From the NCBI GenBank assembly GCA_014523595.1, contig JAATVN010000008.1, forward strand, positions 1 through 5,583: a stretch of DNA of 5,583 bases. Reading direction: 5' to 3'. A program made the position numbers and the translations under genes. Shown piece by piece: positions 1-4,880 of the stretch. Positions within the stretch are counted from its first letter, which is position 1. Every line of letters begins with the position of its first letter. This stretch comes from Nitrososphaerales archaeon TH5888. Its GTDB lineage: Archaea > Thermoproteota > Nitrososphaeria > Nitrososphaerales > Nitrososphaeraceae. Below the pieces are notes generated by a model, which saw only the letters and a program-made list of their open reading frames with translations, was not told where the DNA came from and searched no databases.

Positions 1-103
1 CGAGCAGCAGACGATCATTGCTTTGTCGCGGCGTGTACACCATCTCCTGATCGATCAATAGCGTGTCCACCATACGACACCATTTGAGCATATTCTGCAG
101 ATC
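1..103 (-). CDS. Serine site-specific recombinase (resolvase/invertase family), internal fragment
   Basis: This is a partial reading frame, open at the left edge of the window. Codons on the minus strand end at positions 2-4 and are read leftwards. The frame gives DLQNMLKWCRMVDTLLIDQ followed by EMVYTPRQSNDRLLL. From family knowledge this resembles the resolvase catalytic domain of serine recombinases, where a 'D-x7-C-x3-DTL-x2-D' stretch is followed by 'YDPR-x2-NDRLLLG-(L/M)-KG'. Those enzymes cut and rejoin DNA through an N-terminal catalytic serine, which is not in this piece. Positions 1-80 contain 43 G or C (54%), against 27 of 80 (34%) at 101-180. The right boundary is uncertain: the match is strong up to about position 82 and weaker to 103, where the frame overlaps the end of the epimerase match. 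It could be a remnant of a mobile element, or foreign DNA joined during assembly. No terminal repeat is visible. Confidence 0.6.
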
Positions 104-476
104 CATATACCTCGCTTGTTGACGAAAATAATATCTTCTCAATATCATTCATTCTGGCAAATTCCAGAATTTTCAGGGTTCCACCGAGATTAATTTTAAA
201 AGTCTCTTCGGGATTGACGATTGACCTATCAACATGGATTTGAGCTGCTAAATGAAAAATGGCATCAAAATCATTTGGTAGTTTAGAATATACTTCGTTT
301 AGGGCGATGTCTCCACGAATAAATTTAAAATTCTTTTTGTGCAAAAGAGTACGGACATTGTTGAGGTTTCCATTCATCAAGTTATCCACTCCGTATACCA
401 GATGTTTATCGAGAACATACTTTTCAGACAAGTGACTTCCCAGGAAACCTGCGGCACCAGTTATGAGAATTTTCAT
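15..476 (-). CDS. NAD-dependent epimerase/dehydratase (extended SDR), truncated at the C-terminus
   Basis: This is the N-terminal part of a nucleotide-sugar epimerase or 4,6-dehydratase, a cytosolic NAD(P)-binding extended short-chain dehydrogenase. Residues 7-13 form the Rossmann GxxGxxG motif (GAAGFLG). D31 in VDN is the usual acidic residue binding the NAD ribose. GD follows at 55-56, HLAAQ at 75-79, DRS at 83-85, N96 sits in the 'NLGGT' segment, and SSTSEVYG at 118-125 carries the catalytic Ser/Thr. Similarity continues through about residue 132 (AEYAQM, normally AEYAPM). The last 20 or so residues then resemble no epimerase, and a stop falls at 15-17. Family members are usually 300-330 residues long, so the YxxxK catalytic pair and the substrate-binding half are missing and this product should be inactive. 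The ATG at 476 is supported by a strong Shine-Dalgarno. The substrate (for example UDP-glucose/galactose, dTDP-glucose or a UDP-HexNAc) cannot be decided from this half. Confidence 0.85.
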   Translation of the reverse strand: MKILITGAAGFLGSHLSEKYVLDKHLVYGVDNLMNGNLNNVRTLLHKKNFKFIRGDIALNEVYSKLPNDFDAIFHLAAQIHVDRSIVNPEETFKINLGGTLKILEFARMNDIEKILFSSTSEVYGSAEYAQMVSYGGHAIDRSGDGVHAATKQ

Positions 477-487
477 AAAACTACTAA

Positions 488-494
488 TCCTCCT
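488..494 (-). promoter_or_regulatory. Shine-Dalgarno for the epimerase
   Basis: On the minus strand this reads AGGAGGA, 11 nt before the ATG at 476. It is the only strong ribosome-binding site among the visible starts. It fixes the epimerase start and implies a transcript with a 5' leader, unlike its neighbours. Confidence 0.75.
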
Positions 495-525
495 AATTCG
501 AAGGTGAAATTACTCATTTAATTTG

Positions 526-550
526 CAGTTATAACTGTCTCTTTTAAAAG
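526..550. promoter_or_regulatory. Two adjacent perfect palindromes: probable operator plus TATA-like box
   Basis: CAGTTATAACTG at 526-537 is a perfect 12-bp palindrome, and CTTTTAAAAG at 541-550 is a perfect 10-bp palindrome three bases further on. The TTTTAAAA core resembles an archaeal TATA box. If it drives the leftward epimerase gene, transcription would start about 25 bp away, near position 520. The 12-bp palindrome would then lie between the TATA box and the start site, a classic archaeal repressor position. It would leave a leader of about 44 nt containing the Shine-Dalgarno. The palindromes are directly visible; the promoter and operator roles are inferred. Confidence 0.4.
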
Positions 551-648
551 TGTAATATTGTCAAAAACGGTCAAATCCTAACTCATCTTCATAATTCATT
601 AATTTTTCAGAAAATTCTAATAACTGAAATGCTACTTCAAAATGTGTC

Positions 649-656
649 TAAATTTT
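649..656 (+). promoter_or_regulatory. Candidate TATA box for the GT4-like gene
   Basis: TAAATTTT lies about 40 bp upstream of the ATG at 693. It would place a start site near 675-680 and a leader of only about 15 nt. No convincing Shine-Dalgarno precedes the ATG; the only G-rich stretch is GGGAT about 10 nt upstream. This is a weak call because the surrounding DNA is AT-rich. Confidence 0.3.
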
Positions 657-692
657 GCTAATGACATTGATTGCTGATTACGGGATGCTAGA

Positions 693-1826
693 ATGAAAGT
701 ACTTCACCTATCAGACGATGGACTTCCTGATTGGAGGGTTGAAAAAGCTGCACTCACTGGAAAGAAAAACGGGTTTGAGATATTTTTTGGTGGCAGATTT
801 AACACCAACGGTCATTCTGCTGCATTTTCAAGAACCTATCCTATAGAGTGGACTGCCGGAGCTATGATAGGGGTCCCATACTTTTACGATCGCGTTAAGA
901 AACAAATAACTCGATTGGTAAATCAGGTTAGGCCAGATATAGTACATTCACACAATATTGGATCGGCAAAGATATCCTTTGATCTTGGGTTACCTGTAGT
1001 TTTTGACGATCATGAATATTTTGGAATGCTTTCATTAGTCAATGCCGAAAATTTAAAGCTCCAAGGCCATACTCGGCGTCGTTCTGGGATTGGTAGATTA
1101 ATTAGTGACATGAAATTGAGCTTTATCTCGAGACGGAGCATTTCCAATTGGACAAAATGGGAGAGAGAGTTGGTTTCTTCTGTGCCTACAATAACAGTCT
1201 CGGAACAGATTGCACAAGATTTAAGGAAATTGAGCCTCGGAGGGCACATATTTGTGGTACCTAACTTTCCATCAGAAGCTGAAACAAGCGAATTTAATAA
1301 ACCTGAATTTCATGAGAAATTGTCATGCGTTTATGCAGGAGGTGACAGCAAGCGTAAACAAGTTATCAATAGAGACATCTCGGGTCTGACAAATCTTTTC
1401 ATGATTCGAGATATTGGAAATTTGACAATTATAGGATGGGAACCAGAGTCATCTCAAAATTTCAAGGCAACGGGATTTATTCCAAGAGATAAGATGTTCT
1501 TCGAAATGAGACAAAATTCAATAGGAATAATACCTTGGAAGAAACACTGGTCTCATTCTTTTTTGAACCCAAATAAGGCATATGAGTATGCTCACGCTGG
1601 ATTGTTTGTAATGTTAACATCAGACTTAACATCCGTGATTCACACTTTGGAAGGTAATTGTTTAACATTTGAAAACTATGAAGATTTAGCACTAAAATTA
1701 CAGTATTTCAAAACAAACATGGAGGAATTATACAAGAAAAGAGTTGATATTTTCAACTATGCTAGAAATTATCTAACATGGGAAAAATATGAAAAAAACA
1801 TTATTGACGCCTATAAATCAGTTTGA
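693..1826 (+). CDS. GT4-like (GT-B fold) glycosyltransferase
   Basis: This 377-residue protein has the length and two-domain pattern of family 4 GT-B glycosyltransferases, cytosolic or membrane-associated enzymes that move sugar from a nucleotide donor to an acceptor. The N-terminal Rossmann domain starts with MKVLHLSDDG. DIVHSHN at 82-88 and VVFDDHEY at 102-109 correspond to the usual 'D-(I/V)-(I/V)-H-x-H' and 'YD-x-H(E/D)' segments. TITVSEQIAQDL at 166-177 and VVPNFP at 188-193 mark the linker between domains. In the C-terminal domain, GFIPRDKMF at 261-269 is followed by NPNKAYEYAHAGLFVMLTSD at 292-311, the donor-binding 'NK-x-(F/Y)EY-x-x-(A/H)G-x-P-V' region. F305 stands where most members have proline. 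No signal peptide or membrane segment is seen. The donor and acceptor sugars cannot be told. It is divergent from the epimerase and convergent with the asparagine-synthase-like gene, 74 bp away, so it is probably monocistronic. Confidence 0.82.
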   Translation: MKVLHLSDDGLPDWRVEKAALTGKKNGFEIFFGGRFNTNGHSAAFSRTYPIEWTAGAMIGVPYFYDRVKKQITRLVNQVRPDIVHSHNIGSAKISFDLGLPVVFDDHEYFGMLSLVNAENLKLQGHTRRRSGIGRLISDMKLSFISRRSISNWTKWERELVSSVPTITVSEQIAQDLRKLSLGGHIFVVPNFPSEAETSEFNKPEFHEKLSCVYAGGDSKRKQVINRDISGLTNLFMIRDIGNLTIIGWEPESSQNFKATGFIPRDKMFFEMRQNSIGIIPWKKHWSHSFLNPNKAYEYAHAGLFVMLTSDLTSVIHTLEGNCLTFENYEDLALKLQYFKTNMEELYKKRVDIFNYARNYLTWEKYEKNIIDAYKSV

Positions 1827-1892
1827 ACTTTACCAAATTCACAAATGAGTGTTAGTATGCTTAAGTTGATCTCAAAAAAAGCATTATTGACG
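1792..1892 (+). repeat. 18/19-bp direct repeat flanking the end of the GT4-like gene
   Basis: AAAAAAACATTATTGACG at 1792-1809, inside the last codons of the glycosyltransferase gene, recurs at 1874-1892 as seven A, one extra G, then CATTATTGACG. Apart from the single inserted G the copies are identical, and they start 82 bp apart. In the gene frame the first copy encodes KNIID. The second can encode KSIID, but in another frame and after a stop. It may be a small duplication of the gene's 3' end. On the minus strand both copies give T7 runs. Confidence 0.6.
1873..1881 (-). terminator. T7 run downstream of the asparagine-synthase-like gene
   Basis: On the minus strand, CTTTTTTTG begins about 20 nt past the TGA stop of the leftward gene. 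Archaeal RNA polymerase commonly terminates at short U-rich tracts without a hairpin. A second T7 (1792-1798) follows about 80 nt further on and could act as a backup, inside the end of the convergent gene. No hairpin was recognised. Confidence 0.35.
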
Positions 1893-1900
1893 TTGACCTT

Positions 1901-3100
1901 TCATAATGAATGTCTTGAGCTCCATTCAAATGTAATGAACATTTTATACCAAATTTCAAGACTTAGCAACTGCAACATTTTACTAATGTATCTTACATTT
2001 TGCGTATCCTCAATAATCTTTATCATATGATTGTAAAAATCGCCGCTGATTATTTTATCACGAAATATACTTGCATTAGAAAGAGTAGCAATAACAATTT
2101 CCTTCGCGTTAGTTGACCATAGATTTTTCAGATTCATTCCAAATCCGATCTTTGTATCAGAAACGTTACTACCTTTTAAAGTAGAGAGAATCCTCCGTAG
2201 AGGAATTTTTCCGACATTTGTTTTGTCATTAAATTTTGCACTAGCTGGAATCTTGAAAGCCATATCAATAATTTTACTATCTAATAGGGGGGATATTCCT
2301 GTTAGTCCAAAATGGTTGAAAAACTTGTCATTAGTTGGAATGAAATCATAAATCAACTTACCGTGGTAATCTGCCAAAAAGACCTGATCTAGTGGGTCTA
2401 GTTTATTATCGAAATACTTTCTCAATAACGAATAAACAGAATACCAATCGAACCTGATGGTTTCTCCAAAAAGTTTTTCCTGATCTGGTATCCAATCCCG
2501 TTCATGACAATCTAGATAAGAACGGACGCGTTTTTTCCAATCGTGATTATGATTCAACAAACTCAGAAATTTATTATATCTAAAAGTATAGCCACCAAAT
2601 AGTTCGTCGCCACCATCTCCAGTAAAGAGAACATTTGAGAACTGTCTAGATTTCTCTATAAAATAATACTGATATAAATTCCATCTAGGTTCTTGTATAA
2701 TACTTATTAATAATGGTAAATCCTTAAGAGGGTTATCAACAGTAACATTATAAAAATCTGTGCCCATTGATTCAGCTATTTTTTTTGTATAATTCGCCTC
2801 ACTTGTTTCATCAAAACTCACAGAGATACATTTGATATCTAGTTTAGGATATTCATCTCTTATCAATGAAAGCATCAGATTAGAATCAACACCGGTGCTC
2901 AACGCAAGTGAAATTTTTTTCGGATTTAGAGCGGTTATGTTCTTCCTTATATTACTCCTTAATTCCAGTTCTATATCCTCAGGTGAGGGGAATGCACCCT
3001 TTCTACTCTCAAGCTGGTCAATGTCTATTTGTGGAATAGGTGATTTAATTTCAGTTGTAGGATCATATCTTAGGGTGAGGATATTGCGTATGTCTATCAA
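1901..3100 (-). CDS. Asparagine synthase-like ATP-dependent amidotransferase, synthetase domain only
   Basis: This 399-residue protein matches the C-terminal synthetase domain of AsnB-type enzymes, which adenylates a carboxylate with ATP and lets ammonia attack it. The PP-loop is LALSTGVDSN at 65-74 (S68, D72, S73), where the family norm is SGG-x-DS. EP at 137-138, FTGDGGDELFGGY at 159-171, SPLLDSKIIDMAFKIP at 270-285, the LRR segment at 301-303 and KIGFGMNLKNLW at 317-328 follow in the expected order and spacing. The N-terminal class II glutaminase domain (about 200 residues, catalytic Cys2) is absent, leaving only about 60 residues before the PP-loop. Nitrogen may therefore come from free ammonia or a separate glutaminase. 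Lying between two glycosyltransferase-like genes, it may amidate a sugar acid or surface polymer rather than make asparagine. The first codon is TTG directly after an in-frame TAA, with no Shine-Dalgarno. No ATG occurs in frame before the PP-loop, so TTG or an upstream frameshift is required. Confidence 0.85.
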   Translation of the reverse strand: MIDIRNILTLRYDPTTEIKSPIPQIDIDQLESRKGAFPSPEDIELELRSNIRKNITALNPKKISLALSTGVDSNLMLSLIRDEYPKLDIKCISVSFDETSEANYTKKIAESMGTDFYNVTVDNPLKDLPLLISIIQEPRWNLYQYYFIEKSRQFSNVLFTGDGGDELFGGYTFRYNKFLSLLNHNHDWKKRVRSYLDCHERDWIPDQEKLFGETIRFDWYSVYSLLRKYFDNKLDPLDQVFLADYHGKLIYDFIPTNDKFFNHFGLTGISPLLDSKIIDMAFKIPASAKFNDKTNVGKIPLRRILSTLKGSNVSDTKIGFGMNLKNLWSTNAKEIVIATLSNASIFRDKIISGDFYNHMIKIIEDTQNVRYISKMLQLLSLEIWYKMFITFEWSSRHSL

Positions 3101-3120
3101 TTAGAAATATGTTCATTTAT

Positions 3121-3176
3121 CCCACAATAAATTATTTGGGTTTTTATCTTGTTTTTCTTCTCAAATTTTCTTTTTA
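3121..3176 (+). terminator. Inverted repeat followed by a T-rich tract, terminator-like
   Basis: CCCA at 3121-3124 and TGGG at 3137-3140 bracket an AT-rich near-palindrome, interrupted by one bulged base. T-rich DNA runs from 3141 to 3176 with three T5 runs and one T4 run. Read on the plus strand this looks like a terminator, yet no plus-strand gene ends here. It may stop transcription antisense to the leftward gene, or it may simply be the upstream promoter DNA of that gene, since the TATA candidate overlaps it. Confidence 0.3.
3125..3137 (-). promoter_or_regulatory. Candidate TATA box for the asparagine-synthase-like gene
   Basis: On the minus strand AAATAATTTATTG is centred about 31 bp upstream of the TTG at 3100. 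That distance fits a leaderless or nearly leaderless archaeal transcript and would explain the missing ribosome-binding site. The call rests on spacing and AT-richness only. Confidence 0.35.
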
Positions 3177-3193
3177 ATCTGTATCAGGTTGAA

Positions 3194-3219
3194 ATAGTAA
3201 ATATTAATAGTAAATATTA
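3194..3219. repeat. Perfect 13-bp tandem duplication
   Basis: ATAGTAAATATTA occurs twice with no gap, at 3194-3206 and 3207-3219, in the divergent promoter region between the asparagine-synthase-like gene and the membrane-protein gene. It lies about 95-120 bp from the first and about 145-170 bp from the second. It could be a paired protein-binding site or a simple slippage duplication. Confidence 0.7.
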
Positions 3220-3320
3220 CTTTTGCTGTTAAATTAAATAATACTTATTAATGTTGTAATAACATTTCAGCCACTCATTTTCTATTTTGCTGAATAGCGA
3301 AAACATTCGATGAGAGCGAT

Positions 3321-3327
3321 ATTAAAT
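3321..3327 (+). promoter_or_regulatory. Candidate TATA box for the membrane-protein gene
   Basis: ATTAAAT lies about 40 bp before the ATG at 3364, preceded by a short GC-richer stretch (GAGAGCGAT). It would give a leader of about 10-15 nt with no Shine-Dalgarno. An in-frame TAA at 3340-3342 and the lack of any other ATG, GTG or TTG after it make 3364 the first usable start. Confidence 0.3.
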
Positions 3328-3363
3328 CTTGACAAAAAATAAATAAATGAACAAAATAAATTA

Positions 3364-4824
3364 ATGCACAAAGTTTCGATATTGAAATCTAATAAAAGTA
3401 CTATCACAGCTGTCAAATACCCCCTCATTGTCTTTTCAATTGCGATTTCATTAAGATCAATAATAGAAATTTTGGCATTGCCATATCCCATCGGCTATGA
3501 TGTAATTAACTACTATTTGCCCAGTCTAGTAAACTTTGATAACCATTGGACATCCGCGTCAAATCAATTTCCATTATATTTACTGTTACTACATACTATA
3601 ACCTCAGTATTACAAATTCATCCGAGAATAGTGATTTCTGCTTCGGTAGTACTGATATTCGGACTATTTTCACTAGTTATTTATTCCATTGCAAGAAATA
3701 TTTTTCATCTCAATAGCTTTCAAAGTATTTTTGTATCCATATTTGTTATTTTTCAAGTATCATTACTTAGGACTTCATGGGATCTTCACAAGGACATGCT
3801 CGGACTTACCATTACACTTTTTTGTCTATCATATGTGTCTAGATTTCCAAATATCTCAAAGAGAATAATGTTTGCAATTTTACCATTATCAATTATTTCT
3901 GTACTTTCGGATAGAATGATAGGTTTTCTGCTGTCATCAGTACTTATAATATACTCTTTAATAAAAAGAGAAAGGCAGATAGCAATAATAGCCATAGCAA
4001 CAAGTATCATTTTTGTTGTGGCCCTGATCGCTAACTTCGATATTATCAGAAATAATATAATAATAGGAAATGTGGAAAATGAAACAATTCAACAACCATA
4101 TACTGCATTGAACCTGGTAATTTTGTTCTTACTAATGAGTGGTATTTTGATACCTACAGGGGTAATTGGTGTCATGAAATCTAGAAACATTATCCTGAAA
4201 ATTCCTCTTATTGTTTCGCTATTAGGTTCATTCTCGTGGGTAGTTTTTCCTAATACATCTGCATTTTTGCCCGATAGGTGGATAATTATTTTTAGTATAT
4301 TCTTATCAATATTCTCAGGATATGGATTTGTAACGTTAATTGAAAATAAACACATTATGATATCCAATAAAAAACTAAGAAATTACTTGGTGGTTCTCAT
4401 TCCATTTATATTTCTAGGATCTGTATTTGCTACTAGTCCTAACAATTCGTATTTAAACATGTACGGGGCTTTCCACACGTATATTGGTCACTATGGTCCA
4501 TTGACAATGCAATATAACTCCATTTCTTTGCCGGAATCAGAATCATTACTATCATTGATTGAGTGGATGAATGACAATGTGTCTTCACAGATAATACTAA
4601 TGGGTAGTAAACATGTAAGAGGATGGATGGAGTTAGAGCTCGATAATAGAACTTTTGTATATTCTGATGACATCACAGACTTGTTAAAATCAAATAAATA
4701 TAATGAATTTTACTTGTTAAGTCGAAATTCAGAGTCATTTCAATTGCAAAATTTTTCATCAAATTTATCATTCAACAATAGTGATTTTTCCCTCCATCAT
4801 TTAAAACGCGTCGAAGTAGAATAG
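3364..4824 (+). CDS. Polytopic membrane protein, probable GT-C type glycosyltransferase
   Basis: This 486-residue protein has about 12 predicted hydrophobic segments, near residues 18-38, 69-86, 89-112, 119-135, 143-158, 167-181, 184-200, 205-224, 248-271, 279-295, 303-325 and 340-356. A hydrophilic C-terminal portion follows at about 357-486. After the first helix comes PYPIGYDVINYYLP (40-53). An acidic residue in this first external loop is the usual catalytic signature of GT-C transferases, which use polyprenyl-phosphate sugars outside the membrane, so D46 is the candidate. RTSWDLHKDMLG at 136-147 and LPDRW at 302-306 are further conserved-looking polar patches in membrane-proximal positions. 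The C-terminal tail contains IEWMNDNVS and ILMGSKHVRGWMEL, resembling the soluble tail of ArnT/PMT-like proteins. I cannot name a family with certainty; an integral membrane protein of another class is possible. Only 56 bp separate it from the convergent downstream gene. Confidence 0.6.
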   Translation: MHKVSILKSNKSTITAVKYPLIVFSIAISLRSIIEILALPYPIGYDVINYYLPSLVNFDNHWTSASNQFPLYLLLLHTITSVLQIHPRIVISASVVLIFGLFSLVIYSIARNIFHLNSFQSIFVSIFVIFQVSLLRTSWDLHKDMLGLTITLFCLSYVSRFPNISKRIMFAILPLSIISVLSDRMIGFLLSSVLIIYSLIKRERQIAIIAIATSIIFVVALIANFDIIRNNIIIGNVENETIQQPYTALNLVILFLLMSGILIPTGVIGVMKSRNIILKIPLIVSLLGSFSWVVFPNTSAFLPDRWIIIFSIFLSIFSGYGFVTLIENKHIMISNKKLRNYLVVLIPFIFLGSVFATSPNNSYLNMYGAFHTYIGHYGPLTMQYNSISLPESESLLSLIEWMNDNVSSQIILMGSKHVRGWMELELDNRTFVYSDDITDLLKSNKYNEFYLLSRNSESFQLQNFSSNLSFNNSDFSLHHLKRVEVE

Positions 4825-4880
4825 GCTTATTTGATCAATTGAAGTTTGGATTGAGCCGTTATTGTTGTCTTAAATAATTT

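Noticed and set aside
18..80. The last ~21 residues of the epimerase ORF as a genuine C-terminus
   Set aside because: They resemble no epimerase, lie in the GC-rich segment, and another frame of the same DNA reads as a recombinase.
1010..1249. Minus-strand ORF of 79 codons inside the GT4-like gene
   Set aside because: It is antisense to conserved glycosyltransferase motifs and shows no coding features of its own.
1845..2030. Plus-strand ORF of 61 codons beginning in the spacer after the GT4-like gene
   Set aside because: It runs mostly antisense to the well-supported end of the asparagine-synthase-like gene, and its protein has no recognisable motif.
2832..3104. Plus-strand ORF of 90 codons with hydrophobic stretches
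   Set aside because: It is wholly antisense to the PP-loop region of the asparagine-synthase-like gene, and the hydrophobicity is what the complementary strand of that sequence would give.
4089..4367. Minus-strand ORF of 92 codons inside the membrane-protein gene
   Set aside because: It is a shadow of AT-rich transmembrane coding sequence, with no promoter, ribosome-binding site or motif.
4825..4880. TTGATCAA palindrome and AT-rich spacer as a terminator between the two convergent genes
   Set aside because: The palindrome is only 8 bp with no following T tract on either strand, so it is not distinguishable from chance.
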